Part shown: positions 1-10,450 of the stretch, piece by piece | Position numbering within the stretch: the first letter of the stretch is position 1 | How the letters are laid out: every line of letters begins with the position of its first letter | DNA from: Actinomycetota bacterium | GTDB lineage: Bacteria; Actinomycetota; Actinomycetes; Nanopelagicales; Nanopelagicaceae | Direction of reading: 5' to 3' | Assembly (NCBI GenBank): GCA_016870715.1 | Contig: VGAL01000004.1 | Span: 1 to 64,000 of the forward strand | Length of the DNA: 64,000 nt | Translations under genes and position numbers: made by a program | Notes under the pieces: generated by a model | Databases searched by the model: none | Told to the model about the DNA's origin: nothing | What the model saw: the letters and a program-made list of their open reading frames with translations, nothing else

Positions 1-1
1 C

Positions 2-871
2 TCATCAGCCGGAACGCTCCTCTTCATCTACTCATTTATCTGGATTCCTATCGATGTATTCGTATTCCTGCCCATCCTTGGCAACACCAATGCTCATCAA
101 CTAGGGATTGGCGCTGGCCTTGGTTTTGCGCTCTTCTTTATCGGAGCGGGCGCTGTCCATTGGGCTAAGACACTTATGCCAGATGAAGAAGTAGTCGCCC
201 AACGACATGAAATGCGCTCCAGCGATGAAGATCGCGCATCATTTGTAGAGACAGTAAAAGGCGAAGCTGCAAAAGTTCAGCTGGGGCGACGATCGCTCAT
301 CAAGCGAAGCCTGGGGCTCTCACTTGGTCTCGTAGGGCTCTCTCCTCTTATCTTGCTTCGTGACCTTGGCCCACTTCCGGAACAGTCGCTCTTGAAAACC
401 ACATGGGATAAGGGTGTGCGTATCGTCACCGATCCAGGCAATCGTCCATTACGTCCTGAGGATCTAGAGGTCGGTGCAATTGTGCACGTTCTTCCTGAAA
501 TCAAAGACCCCGAGCACCGCAAACTTAAGGATATTGCGAAAGATGCATCGATTCTCATTCGGGTACGTCCATCGGAACTTAAACTCTCTGAAGAGCGGAT
601 GTCTTGGACGCACGAAGGAATCATCGCCTTCTCGAAAATCTGTTCTCACATGGGATGTCCAGTTGCGCTCTACGAACAGACCACCAAACACCTCCTCTGC
701 CCATGCCACCAATCAACATTCGATGTTCCTACCGGTGCAAAAGTTATCTTTGGCCCCGCTGCGCGACCTCTGCCACAATTGGCAATCACAGTCGATAGCG
801 AGGGTTACCTTGTTGCCGCTGCACCATTTAACGAACCGGTTGGACCTAGCTTCTGGGAGCGAAACTCATGA
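2..871 (+). CDS. qcrA: Ubiquinol/menaquinol-cytochrome c reductase Rieske iron-sulfur subunit (QcrA), 5' truncated by window
   Basis: Frame open from base 2 upstream of the listed ATG at 176; TM segments, Rieske motifs CSHMGCP and CPCHQSTFD; overlaps qcrB by 4 nt. Confidence 0.95.
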   Translation, partial: SSAGTLLFIYSFIWIPIDVFVFLPILGNTNAHQLGIGAGLGFALFFIGAGAVHWAKTLMPDEEVVAQRHEMRSSDEDRASFVETVKGEAAKVQLGRRSLIKRSLGLSLGLVGLSPLILLRDLGPLPEQSLLKTTWDKGVRIVTDPGNRPLRPEDLEVGAIVHVLPEIKDPEHRKLKDIAKDASILIRVRPSELKLSEERMSWTHEGIIAFSKICSHMGCPVALYEQTTKHLLCPCHQSTFDVPTGAKVIFGPAARPLPQLAITVDSEGYLVAAAPFNEPVGPSFWERNS

Positions 872-2466
872 AATCACGACGCGAGAAAGTCGCTGGTGGC
901 GTAGCTAACTTCATCGATGAGCGCACGGGTGCAGCTAAATGGGTCAAGAAGAATCTTCAAAAAGTATTTCCTGATCACTGGTCATTTATGCTTGGGGAGA
1001 TTGCGCTCTATTCCTTCATTATCTTGCTGCTCTCTGGAACATTCTTAACATTCTGGTTCGTGCCCTCACAAGAAGAGATTGTCTACGAGGGCTCATACCA
1101 AGCCCTTGAAGGCGTCAAGATGTCCGAGGCTTACGCCTCTACCTTGGATATCACCTTTGATGTTCGTGGTGGTCTGCTCATGCGCCAAGTTCATCACTGG
1201 GCCGCTCTACTCTTCTTAGCCGCGATGGTGGCTCACCTCCTTCGAGTCTTCTTTACCGGCGCATTCCGCAAGCCGCGTGAGCTCAATTGGATTCTCGGCG
1301 TTGCCCTTCTGACTCTCGGAATTGTTGAAGGATTCCTTGGCTACTCACTTCCCGATGATTTGCTCTCAGGAACTGGAGTTCGTATCGCGCAGGCAATCAT
1401 CCAAGCGATTCCGGTATTGGGAACCTATTTGGCATTCTTCGCCTTCGGTGGCGAATTCCCGGGGACTGTTTTCATTCCTCGCATCTACACCGTCCACGTC
1501 CTTCTCATTCCGGGAATCATCCTGGCGCTCATCACAGTCCACTTAATGCTCGTCTGGTACCAAAAGCACACCCAATATCCAGGTGCCGGGCGAACAGAAA
1601 AGAATGTTGTCGGCTACCCACTCCTTCCGGTCTATATGGCGAAGGCCGGTGGCTTCTTTTTCATCGTCTTTGGCGTGACTGTGCTTCTCGGCGCATTTGC
1701 TCAGATCAACCCCATCTGGATCTTTGGTCCCTACACGCCAACGCAAATTTCTGCAGGCTCGCAACCGGATTGGTATATGGGGTGGCTCGATGGGTTGGTG
1801 CGAATGTCACCTCCTCTTGAGACGCACGCTTTTGGTTACACCATCTCCTGGAATATCTTGCTTCCCGGATTGATTCTGCCGGGAATTATCTTTACTGGAA
1901 TGGCGCTCTATCCATTTATTGAAGCGTGGGCCACCGGAGATAAGCGCGAGCATCATCTCTTGGATCGCCCTCGGAACGCTCCAACCCGTACCGCTCTCGG
2001 TGCAATGTCACTGACCTTCATGGTGGTGGCGCTCATCAATGGCGGTAACGATCTCATCGCCACGCATTTCAACTTGAGCATCAATCAGATTATGTGGGCT
2101 ACTCGAATCAGCATCATCATTCTTCCGCCTCTCGCCTACATCATCACTAAACGAGTCTGTCTATCGCTTCAACGATATGACCGCGAACTTGTCCTTCATG
2201 GTCGTGAAACTGGTCGCCTCGTGATGTTGCCTCATGGTGAATACATCGAAGTTCATGAGCCAATCTCCCCTGAGAAGGCCTATATGTTGACCCAACATGA
2301 ACAACCCCTTCCGCTCCAGGCCCCCGAGGCAGATGAGAATGGGGTTGCCCCTCGCGGTGGCTTGAAGAACAAAGTTCGATCTCGTCTAAGCAAGGCGATA
2401 CTGGGTGAACAAATTGCCAAGCCAACTCCAGAGGATGTCAAAGCCCTCGAAGGTGGCCACCACTAA
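868..2466 (+). CDS. qcrB: Cytochrome bc1 complex cytochrome b subunit (QcrB)
   Basis: 532 aa, multi-TM, QVHHWAALLF and QPDWYMGWLDG motifs; follows qcrA. Confidence 0.95.
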   Translation: MKSRREKVAGGVANFIDERTGAAKWVKKNLQKVFPDHWSFMLGEIALYSFIILLLSGTFLTFWFVPSQEEIVYEGSYQALEGVKMSEAYASTLDITFDVRGGLLMRQVHHWAALLFLAAMVAHLLRVFFTGAFRKPRELNWILGVALLTLGIVEGFLGYSLPDDLLSGTGVRIAQAIIQAIPVLGTYLAFFAFGGEFPGTVFIPRIYTVHVLLIPGIILALITVHLMLVWYQKHTQYPGAGRTEKNVVGYPLLPVYMAKAGGFFFIVFGVTVLLGAFAQINPIWIFGPYTPTQISAGSQPDWYMGWLDGLVRMSPPLETHAFGYTISWNILLPGLILPGIIFTGMALYPFIEAWATGDKREHHLLDRPRNAPTRTALGAMSLTFMVVALINGGNDLIATHFNLSINQIMWATRISIIILPPLAYIITKRVCLSLQRYDRELVLHGRETGRLVMLPHGEYIEVHEPISPEKAYMLTQHEQPLPLQAPEADENGVAPRGGLKNKVRSRLSKAILGEQIAKPTPEDVKALEGGHH

Positions 2467-2956
2467 CGCTCAGCTCTCTTCGGTAGTTGGTCGCACTTGT
2501 CTGCGCCTCACCTGCAGGGCAGTTTTTAGAGGCGCATCCAGCAGGTAGTAGCCCTGCAGCGCGCGCAGCTTTTTGTGAAGCGCTGTTGAGATCGGAGATG
2601 CAGGCCTGTAACGAGAGTATCTTTGAGTCATCTTGAGCATATTGAGCAACTAACTCGATTGCATCCGCGCTTGCACCATGACCTCTGCCCCAAGGGGCAA
2701 TCCAGTATCCGATTTCGGCAACACCATCATCATCAACCGTATGGATGGATATGACGCCTACTGGCGCGCCAATGCCATTTTCAATATTTTCAATCACCCA
2801 AATTTTGTATTCAGGAAACTCACCATTGGCAAAACTTTGCGCATGTTCGATTAGATATGGACGCGGAACTGTAGTCCAATATTGGATTTCACTATCTTGG
2901 CAGGCGTCAAATATCCATTGGGCATCAGAACTTTGAATCTCTCTTAACATGTGCAT
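2438..2956 (-). CDS. GNAT family N-acetyltransferase
   Basis: GNAT-like EIGYWIAPWGRGHGASADAIEL; start chosen at ATG 2956 (TACAGT-N7-ATG) rather than TTG 2974. Confidence 0.8.
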   Translation of the reverse strand: MHMLREIQSSDAQWIFDACQDSEIQYWTTVPRPYLIEHAQSFANGEFPEYKIWVIENIENGIGAPVGVISIHTVDDDGVAEIGYWIAPWGRGHGASADAIELVAQYAQDDSKILSLQACISDLNSASQKAARAAGLLPAGCASKNCPAGEAQTSATNYRRELSVSGGHLRGL

Positions 2957-2993
2957 GGGTACTACTGTAAACAAAGGAGAATAGCTCGCGATA

Positions 2994-3380
2994 TTAGTTA
3001 CGTTCGTATTGCATGGACCAACCCATTATGGAAATCATGAGCGCTGCCGCTCCAATAAGGGTCATCCACCAGCCAAGAATCAGGCCTAAACCTGTGATTG
3101 TGGCAAAGAGCGCGACGGTTAATGGCCACCAGGAGTGCGGACTGAAGAAGCCTTGCTCTCCTGCTCGATCAGCTATTTCACCTTCGAGATTATCTTCCGG
3201 AAGCGTTGCGCCAAGACGCCGATTGGTAAACCAGAAGTAAAAGGCAATTAGAGCGGCTAGGCAGGTACTCAAGATCAGAGCAACAATTCCCACTACCTCT
3301 TCCGCCCAGAGAGCGTAGACAACAGTGGTGACACCGTAAAAGATGGCGATGCCGGCAAATAGTTGCCATCCGAATTTCAT
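2994..3380 (-). CDS. ctaF: Cytochrome c oxidase subunit IV (CtaF, actinobacterial)
   Basis: 128 aa, four TM, typical position after ctaCD. Confidence 0.85.
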   Translation of the reverse strand: MKFGWQLFAGIAIFYGVTTVVYALWAEEVVGIVALILSTCLAALIAFYFWFTNRRLGATLPEDNLEGEIADRAGEQGFFSPHSWWPLTVALFATITGLGLILGWWMTLIGAAALMISIMGWSMQYERN

Positions 3381-3400
3381 TGGCTAACCCCTATTTCTTT

Positions 3401-5050
3401 CTATTTCTCGGTTACTTCTGGATGGTGCAGATCGAAGGCGGGGCGCACGCTACGAATTCGTGGAATCGAGGTGAAGTTGTGGCGCGGCGGCGGACAACTG
3501 GTTGCCCACTCGAGCGAGCCGCCATATCCCCATGGATCATCAACGGTCACCTTTGGCGCATTACGAGTGATCCAAATGTTGAGTACGAATGGGATAGTTG
3601 AAAAGGCCAGTAAGAACGCGCCAACGGTGGAGATCATATTCATTCCAGTGAACCCATCACTAGCGAGGTAATCCGCGTAACGACGTGGCATGCCAATGAT
3701 GCCCAACCAATGTTGGATAAGGAATGTCATGTGGAAGCCGATAAGCACGGTCCAGAAGTGAATCTTTCCGAGCGTCTCATTAAGCATTCGACCGGTGAAC
3801 TTTGGCCACCAGAAGTAGAAACCACCGAACATCGCAAAGACGACGGTACCGAAGACTACATAGTGGAAGTGTGCGACTACGAAGTATGAGGCCGACACTG
3901 CAAAATCAAGAGGTGGGCTGGCAAGGATAATTCCGGTTAATCCACCGAAGAGGAAGGTAATCAAGAAACCTAGTGACCAGATCATTGGCGTATCCATATG
4001 GACATTTCCACGCCACATCGTGCCGATCCAGTTAAAGAACTTCACACCCGTCGGTACACCGATGAGGAAGGTCATGAAAGAGAAGAAGGGCAAGAGAACT
4101 TGTCCTGTCGTAAAGAGGTGATGAGCCCAGACCGCAACTGATAGCGCAGCAATCGCAATTGTTGCTGCAACCAGACCCTTATAACCAAAGATTGGTTTCC
4201 TGCTAAAGACCGGGAGAATTTCACTGACGATTCCAAAGAATGGCAAGGCAAGGATGTAAACCTCTGGGTGACCAAAGAACCAGAAGAGATGTTGCCAGAG
4301 CATTGCGCCACCATTTGCCGGATCAAAGATCAGTGCGCCAAATCGACGATCTGCTTCAAGTCCAAGCAGCGCTGCAGCAAGGGGTGGGAAGGCAAGGAGA
4401 ATCAAGATAGAGGTCAGGAGCACGTTCCATGTGAAGATCGACATACGGAACATGGTCATACCCGGGGCACGCATACAGAAGATAGTCGTAACAAAGTTCA
4501 CGCCACCCAGAATCGTTCCAAGTCCACCAATTGCTAATCCAACAATCCATAGATCGCTACCAATACCCGGGGAATACTCCGCGCTCGAAAGTGGCGCGTA
4601 GGCAGTCCAACCAAATGATGGCGCGCCGCCCGGTGTGAAGAAACCAGCGATTGCCATGATTCCACCAAAAAGGTAGAGCCAGTAAGAGAGCATGTTCATT
4701 CGCGGGAATGCAACATCAGCAGCGCCAATTTGCAGTGGCATGATCTCGTTAGCGAAACCAACAAAGAGCGGTGTTGCAAACATAAGAAGCATGATGATGC
4801 CGTGCATGGTGAAGAGCTGGTTGTACTGCTCGACGCTGAGAAACTGAAGTCCAGGTCGCGCAAGTTCGGCCCGCATGAAAAGCGCCATGACGCCACCGAT
4901 TAAGAACCAAATGAATGAGGTAATGAGGTAGAGATGGCCGATGACTTTATGGTCAGTGGTGGTCAACCATTTAACGACAAGACGACCTTTGCTCTGTGGC
5001 TCAGTCGGTCGGAGCGGAGAGATCGTTGGGCGCTCGGCATAAGTTGTCAT
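3401..5050 (-). CDS. ctaD: Cytochrome c oxidase subunit I (CtaD)
   Basis: 549 aa; [30 protein letters not shown] heme-copper motifs. Confidence 0.97.
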   Translation of the reverse strand: MTTYAERPTISPLRPTEPQSKGRLVVKWLTTTDHKVIGHLYLITSFIWFLIGGVMALFMRAELARPGLQFLSVEQYNQLFTMHGIIMLLMFATPLFVGFANEIMPLQIGAADVAFPRMNMLSYWLYLFGGIMAIAGFFTPGGAPSFGWTAYAPLSSAEYSPGIGSDLWIVGLAIGGLGTILGGVNFVTTIFCMRAPGMTMFRMSIFTWNVLLTSILILLAFPPLAAALLGLEADRRFGALIFDPANGGAMLWQHLFWFFGHPEVYILALPFFGIVSEILPVFSRKPIFGYKGLVAATIAIAALSVAVWAHHLFTTGQVLLPFFSFMTFLIGVPTGVKFFNWIGTMWRGNVHMDTPMIWSLGFLITFLFGGLTGIILASPPLDFAVSASYFVVAHFHYVVFGTVVFAMFGGFYFWWPKFTGRMLNETLGKIHFWTVLIGFHMTFLIQHWLGIIGMPRRYADYLASDGFTGMNMISTVGAFLLAFSTIPFVLNIWITRNAPKVTVDDPWGYGGSLEWATSCPPPRHNFTSIPRIRSVRPAFDLHHPEVTEK

Positions 5051-5826
5051 GCAACACCACCTTTAAGGGAGTTAATGTAACTCTGGTACTCAGCTGGCGA
5101 GACAACTTTCACAGTAAATCGCATCTGTGAGTGGTTGCGCCCGCAATGCATATTGCAGAAACCTGGATATGTGCCCTCTTTTTGTGCTGTGAATTCAAAT
5201 TTATTCTCGATGTAAGGAAGAGCTTGCATCTGCATCATAAATGCTGGGATCCAAATACTATGAACGACATCTGAGGCTGTGAGGTTGATGCGAACCCTCT
5301 CCCCCAAAGGAAGATAGAGAGTTGGGAGTTTCTCGGGATTTCCAGTGACGGTCTTTCCCTGCGCTTCAGGGTAAGTAAATTGCCATGCCCATTGAAATGC
5401 ATTGACATCGATTTCATGCACAGCAACATTTGCTGGAGAAATCTTGGTGATGGTGGATTGATCTCGAGCAGTGAAGTAGAAAAGCACCGCAACAATAATG
5501 AAAGGTACGACGGTGTAAATAATTTCAAGAGGAAGGTGATAACTCACCTGCTCTGGTAATTGCTCGGGCGCTCCAGCGCTAACTTTCTTCTTCGCTCGAT
5601 AACGAAAAGCAGCCCATAAAATCAATGCTGCTGTGATCGTGCCGACGATAAATGCAGCAATCCAAGCCCCTTGCCAGAGCGAGAGCGAGATGTCATTGAT
5701 ATCTGTTACGCCTCGAGGAAAGCCAAGTGCTGGCAATTTTTCCGAGGAGCATCCGGCCAAAAGCAGAGTTAGCGGGAGAAGAGGTAGCACCGCTCTTTTC
5801 GGCATATTTGGCCACCTCTTGGACAT
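5047..5826 (-). CDS. ctaC: Cytochrome c oxidase subunit II (CtaC)
   Basis: Lipoprotein signal LLLAGC, CuA motif [14 protein letters not shown]; overlaps ctaD by 4 nt. Confidence 0.95.
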   Translation of the reverse strand: MSKRWPNMPKRAVLPLLPLTLLLAGCSSEKLPALGFPRGVTDINDISLSLWQGAWIAAFIVGTITAALILWAAFRYRAKKKVSAGAPEQLPEQVSYHLPLEIIYTVVPFIIVAVLFYFTARDQSTITKISPANVAVHEIDVNAFQWAWQFTYPEAQGKTVTGNPEKLPTLYLPLGERVRINLTASDVVHSIWIPAFMMQMQALPYIENKFEFTAQKEGTYPGFCNMHCGRNHSQMRFTVKVVSPAEYQSYINSLKGGVA

Positions 5827-5884
5827 GCCCTAAGGATAGTCGCCCCTTTCGCCAACCTCAGAGTTGGCGAGTACCTTCTACCTC

Positions 5885-6997
5885 GTGGTGATGGTCACAA
5901 CAGGAGCCTTCGATGGGGAGCGCCCGCTCCACCCTGCCGGTGAGCAAGTCCTGCTCGCCGCCTTTGAGCGTGGTTGGGCTGATCCCAATGGATTAGGGGG
6001 CGCCAGCGCCCAAGCCCGACATTTACTCAACGCAGCCCGAGAAGAGATCGCCGGCCACCTCGGCGTGAGCGGCAGTGAGATCGAGTTCTGGGGCGAGCCC
6101 GCTCTAATCTCCCCAATCGCTCTCCAAGGTGCACCCAATTTCCACTCCGGAAAATTCATTGTGGGCCAGACCGAGCGCCAAGAGATTCTCGCCTTGGCTC
6201 ACGATTCTCCCAGCTCTGTGCAGCTCAATGTCAATCATACTGGGCTCCTTGATCGCGATCGATTAATTGAGGAGATTGAGAGCAACTCCACGATTGCAAT
6301 ACAAGCAGCCAATGGTGAAACTGGAGTACGACAACCACTCCCAGATTTTTCATCAATCGTTGGCGCAATGAACGCGCATCTTCATCTTGATTTCACTGCA
6401 TCTGGACCGCTCATTCCACTTCCAACATATTGGTCGACAGCCGATTTTCCAGCAAAAAGTTGGGATGGCCCCTCGGGAATCGGCATCATGCTCATAAATA
6501 AGAATCAACGGTGGGCTTACCCATTTTCACGTGCAACTAACCGGCGCAGCCCTGAGTCATATTCGCTTCCGCTAGTTCTGGCGGCGGCTGCAGCGCTCAC
6601 TGGTTGGCTAAAAGATGCTAACCAAGAGTCAGATCGAATACGGAATCTTATCTCCATGATGCGCCAAGTCATTTCGCGCACAATTCCTGAAGTGGATATT
6701 GCAGGAAGCGGAAACAAGGAGGAATCACTCCCGCATATTCTTTCGATATCTGCTCTCAATATCTCTGGCGAACGGCTCGTTAATGCGTTGGCAAAGGAAG
6801 GTTTTGCTGTCGCTTCGGGTTCGGCCTGTGTGGCCTCTGCCATCGAACCAAGCCACGTCCTACAGGCAATGGGAATTCTGACCCATGGCAATCTTCGAAT
6901 ATCGTTAATGCATGGCGTGCTCGAGAGTGATGTCAAGCGTTTCCTTGCGCTCTTACCTGGAATCATCACTCAATTACGAAGTGAGGATGGCGCATGA
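5885..6997 (+). CDS. Cysteine desulfurase / class V aminotransferase family protein
   Basis: Aminotransferase class V fold signatures, C-terminal ASGSACVASAIEPSHVLQAMG; GTG start at 5885 favoured (TACCTT-N7-GTG) over TTG 5864. Confidence 0.85.
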   Translation: MVMVTTGAFDGERPLHPAGEQVLLAAFERGWADPNGLGGASAQARHLLNAAREEIAGHLGVSGSEIEFWGEPALISPIALQGAPNFHSGKFIVGQTERQEILALAHDSPSSVQLNVNHTGLLDRDRLIEEIESNSTIAIQAANGETGVRQPLPDFSSIVGAMNAHLHLDFTASGPLIPLPTYWSTADFPAKSWDGPSGIGIMLINKNQRWAYPFSRATNRRSPESYSLPLVLAAAAALTGWLKDANQESDRIRNLISMMRQVISRTIPEVDIAGSGNKEESLPHILSISALNISGERLVNALAKEGFAVASGSACVASAIEPSHVLQAMGILTHGNLRISLMHGVLESDVKRFLALLPGIITQLRSEDGA

Positions 6998-7218
6998 GTG
7001 ATGGCGCGGAAAGAGAAGTTTTGAACTGTATCGGTGCGCTCTGTCCAACCCCAATTATCCAATTAAGTAAAGCTATGAAATCTCTGGAATCCGGTACGAA
7101 ATTAATTCTTAGAGCAGATGACCCGGCAACTAAGAGCGACCTTTTTGCTTGGTCCCGGCTGACTGGAAATCAAGTCTCAGTGATAGACGAGACGAGTTTT
7201 GAAATTGTGAAGGCGTAA
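6994..7218 (+). CDS. tusA: Sulfurtransferase TusA family protein
   Basis: 74 aa, LNCIGALCPTPIIQLSKAM (CPxP motif); 4-nt overlap with the desulfurase. Confidence 0.85.
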   Translation: MSDGAEREVLNCIGALCPTPIIQLSKAMKSLESGTKLILRADDPATKSDLFAWSRLTGNQVSVIDETSFEIVKA

Positions 7219-7220
7219 CT

Positions 7221-8204
7221 TTATTTTTTAGATGGAAAAACATTGCGAAGAATTGCTGCTGACTGCGCGCCATAGCTCTCGGTGAAACGCTCCAGAAATT
7301 GCTCTGATGAGAACCGATATTCCTGCCCACCTTGCGTCTCTAGACAGTAGGTTGCGACCATTGAACCCACTTGGGCGCATCCTTCAAGTGACATACCCCA
7401 GCCAAGAGCTGAGATAAATCCCGCGCGAAAAGCATCACCAATTCCAGTCGGATCTACTTTGGCACGCTCCTTTGCAACTCCCACCTCAATGGGCGCAAAA
7501 GCTGCAGACTCAATCCGTGCACCTTTCGAACCTAGAGTTGTGACAGAGATTTCTACATTCTCCAAGAAATCGCTCATCCCCCACCCCGTCTTCTTCATGG
7601 CAAGTGCCATCTCATATTCGTTCAGGAATGAGTACTTCGCTCCGATGAGCAGAGTTCGAATAGATTCGCCATCAAGGCTCGCGAGTGTTTGTGAGATATC
7701 TGCAGCGAATGGAATCTTATGTTGTCGACACTCATCGGTATGCCTCAGCATCGCTTCGGGATCATCGGGCGCTATCAGAACTAGATCAAATCCGTTATGT
7801 CTCTCAAAGATTGGGCCTAGCTCGATGTTGCGAGCCTCACTCATCGCTCCTGGGTAAAAGGATGCGATTTGATTATGGGATTGATCTGTCGTAACTGTAA
7901 AACGTGCAGTTAACTGAGTCTTGGAGGTATAGATCTCAGTGGTATCCACCCCATTTCGGGTTAGCCATGAGTTGTAATCAGTGAAATCCTCACCCACAGC
8001 AGCAATCAGCAGAGGTGCACCACCGAGCATTCCCATCCCGAAAGTGATGTTCGCGCCCGTGCCGCCACGACGCACCTCTAAATCGTCTACAAGAAAAGAG
8101 AGCGAGATCTTCTCGAGTGAGTCGATGACGATTGAATCGGAGATCTTCCCCGGGAAATTCATCATGTAATCGGTTGCCACCGAGCCGGTGACAGCGATTT
8201 TCAT
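7221..8204 (-). CDS. PfkB-family carbohydrate/nucleoside kinase
   Basis: 327 aa; RRGGTGANITFGMG and VDPTGIGDAFRAGF PfkB signatures. Confidence 0.88.
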   Translation of the reverse strand: MKIAVTGSVATDYMMNFPGKISDSIVIDSLEKISLSFLVDDLEVRRGGTGANITFGMGMLGGAPLLIAAVGEDFTDYNSWLTRNGVDTTEIYTSKTQLTARFTVTTDQSHNQIASFYPGAMSEARNIELGPIFERHNGFDLVLIAPDDPEAMLRHTDECRQHKIPFAADISQTLASLDGESIRTLLIGAKYSFLNEYEMALAMKKTGWGMSDFLENVEISVTTLGSKGARIESAAFAPIEVGVAKERAKVDPTGIGDAFRAGFISALGWGMSLEGCAQVGSMVATYCLETQGGQEYRFSSEQFLERFTESYGAQSAAILRNVFPSKK

Positions 8205-8231
8205 AGTGAGGTGATCGAATCTATCTTTGAT

Positions 8232-8579
8232 CTAGTGGAATGAATCCCCACATGCGCAACTTCCGCTGGCATTGGGGTTGTCAATCGTAAAACCTTGCTT
8301 CTCGATAGTGTCAACAAAATCAATCGTCGCACCCATGAGATAAGGGGAGCTCATCTTGTCTGTTACTACCTCTACCCCACCAAAATTCTTCAGAACATCT
8401 CCATCGAGAGATCGATCATCGAAATAAAGTTGGTAACGAAGTCCAGAGCACCCTCCTGGTTGAACCGCGATTCGAAGACGGAGGTCATCCCGACCCTCTT
8501 GCTCGAGCAGCGCTTTCACTTTTGAGGCTGCGGTCTCGGAGAGGACTACACCATCTGTTGTGCTGACTTCAGCGCTCAT
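8232..8579 (-). CDS. erpA: Iron-sulfur cluster insertion protein (ErpA/HesB family)
   Basis: 115 aa; GGCSGLRYQLYF and GSCACGDSFH; SD AAGGAG. Confidence 0.9.
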   Translation of the reverse strand: MSAEVSTTDGVVLSETAASKVKALLEQEGRDDLRLRIAVQPGGCSGLRYQLYFDDRSLDGDVLKNFGGVEVVTDKMSSPYLMGATIDFVDTIEKQGFTIDNPNASGSCACGDSFH

Positions 8580-8701
8580 GTTTGGGGCTCCTTCGACTCG
8601 TTACACCTCTATCTTGCCATAAGAGGTAACGCCAAGCGCGCTCTAAATCTTCCCGTATCTCCCGCGCCGCCAAGTTATGGAAAACCTGAGAGAATAACGG
8701 C

Positions 8702-9844
8702 ATGAGTATCACTGATCTTCTTCTGCTTGGGCGAGGAAGTGACCTTGCCAGCGAGCGAGGAGTCTCGTGTACCGGAGAGTTGCCAGCGCCTAGCGACCCA
8801 GAACTACAAGAGCGAGCCCGAATCGCTCGGGCAAAACTCGGTTCATCTGCCTTCGTTCTAGGCCATCACTACCAGCGCGATGAGGTTATTGAATTCGCCG
8901 ACGTAACGGGCGATTCATTTAAATTGGCAAGGGATGCGGCGGCTCGCCCGGATGCTTCATACATCATCTTCTGCGGCGTTCACTTTATGGCCGAAAGTGC
9001 AGACATTCTCACCTCACCGGAACAACAAGTGATTCTGCCGGACTTGGCGGCAGGGTGTTCGATGGCTGACATGGCGAATTACGAACAAGTTGCTCAATGT
9101 TGGTCTGTACTGGAAGAACTGGGCATCGCAACTTCAACTACTCCGGTTACCTACATGAATTCATCGGCGGCCATTAAAGCCTTCACTGGTGAACACAACG
9201 GAACAGTCTGCACCTCTTCTAATGCGCAAACCACACTCACGTGGGCCTTTGAACAAGGCGAGCGAGTTCTTTTTCTTCCGGATCAACACTTGGGACGTAA
9301 TACTGCTGTATTGAAGATGGGCCTCACCGTTGCAGATTGCGTTGTGTGGAACCCTTGGAAGCCACGAGGCGGCCTAACTGATGAGCAAATTAGATCAGCG
9401 AAGATGATTCTTTGGCGAGGTCACTGTTCGGTGCACGCTCGCTTCTCTCTCGAATCAATCAACGAGGTTCGTGCCCGAATTAAAGGTGTAAGCGTCATAG
9501 TGCACCCTGAATGTCAGCATGATGTTGCTATAAATGCGGACATCATTGGTTCCACAGAGCAGATCATCAAAACAATAAGTAACGCACCTTCAGGGAGTAA
9601 ATGGGCTGTGGGGACCGAATTAAATCTCGTAAAAAGACTTGCCCAACAAAATCCTGATAAGCAGATTGTTTTCCTCGATAAATCCGTCTGCTATTGCTCC
9701 ACTATGAATCGAATTGACCTGCCTCATCTCGTTTGGGCAATGGAATCGTTGGTCGAGGGCAGAGTGGTCAATGAGATCAAGGTCCCCGAGCGAACCGCCC
9801 ATTATGCGCGGGTGGCGCTCGACCGCATGTTGAGTCTTATCTAA
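8702..9844 (+). CDS. nadA: Quinolinate synthase NadA
   Basis: 380 aa; LGHHYQRDEVIEFADVTGDSF, VHPECQHDV. Confidence 0.95.
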   Translation: MSITDLLLLGRGSDLASERGVSCTGELPAPSDPELQERARIARAKLGSSAFVLGHHYQRDEVIEFADVTGDSFKLARDAAARPDASYIIFCGVHFMAESADILTSPEQQVILPDLAAGCSMADMANYEQVAQCWSVLEELGIATSTTPVTYMNSSAAIKAFTGEHNGTVCTSSNAQTTLTWAFEQGERVLFLPDQHLGRNTAVLKMGLTVADCVVWNPWKPRGGLTDEQIRSAKMILWRGHCSVHARFSLESINEVRARIKGVSVIVHPECQHDVAINADIIGSTEQIIKTISNAPSGSKWAVGTELNLVKRLAQQNPDKQIVFLDKSVCYCSTMNRIDLPHLVWAMESLVEGRVVNEIKVPERTAHYARVALDRMLSLI

Positions 9845-9928
9845 GATTAACCCTAGAGTTCACTCTGGAGATCGCTGCAAGCCCCAAATAAACCGACAAG
9901 AGAACGAGAGAGCGAAAGTACAAAAATC

Positions 9929-10450
9929 ATGAGCGAAGAGAAGAAGAATAAGCCGACGCCTAAGCGAAATGCGAAGAAGGTGACCCCTGCCCTTGCCCCA
10001 GCGGCAACCAAGGAGGCCAAGAAAGCTGAACGTGAGAATGCTCGCCGTCGTCGCATGGAAATGCGCGAGCTCTACATGAAGGGCGATGAGCGCGCCCTAC
10101 CTAAACGAGATAAAGGTCCAGTCAAAAAATTCGCCCGAGATTATGTTGATTCTCGCTGGTCTATTGCCGAGTTTTTCTTGCCGCTCTTAATGGTGGTTCT
10201 GCTGTTGACTGCCCTACCTAATGTCACTGTCAAGATCTTGGCCACACTCTTGATGTATATAGTCGTGCTCATTTCAGTACTTGATGGAATCTGGATGGGT
10301 CGACAAATCAAAAAACATTGCGCTAGCAAATTTCCCAATGAATCAGCTAAAGGTGTCTCCATGTATGCATGGATGCGCTCTACTCAAATTCGCAGATTAA
10401 GAACGCCAGCACCGCAAGTTGATCGCGGAACCAAATTAATTAATGGTTAA
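9929..10450 (+). CDS. DUF3043 domain-containing membrane protein
   Basis: Lys-rich N-terminus, RDYVDSRWSIAEFFLP, two TM. Confidence 0.8.
   Translation: MSEEKKNKPTPKRNAKKVTPALAPAATKEAKKAERENARRRRMEMRELYMKGDERALPKRDKGPVKKFARDYVDSRWSIAEFFLPLLMVVLLLTALPNVTVKILATLLMYIVVLISVLDGIWMGRQIKKHCASKFPNESAKGVSMYAWMRSTQIRRLRTPAPQVDRGTKLING

Noticed and set aside
277-624. Antisense and alternative-frame ORFs inside qcrA (277..624 -, 464..712 -, 474..908 +)
   Set aside because: Overlap a strongly supported Rieske protein; composition is low-complexity antisense translation with no family motif.
9855-9866. AGAGTTCACTCT short palindrome after nadA
   Set aside because: Only 5-bp arms, no U-tract, expected by chance in 64 kb.
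9853-10056. 67-aa minus-strand ORF overlapping DUF3043
   Set aside because: Antisense to the Lys-rich N-terminus of the DUF3043 protein; no recognisable domain.
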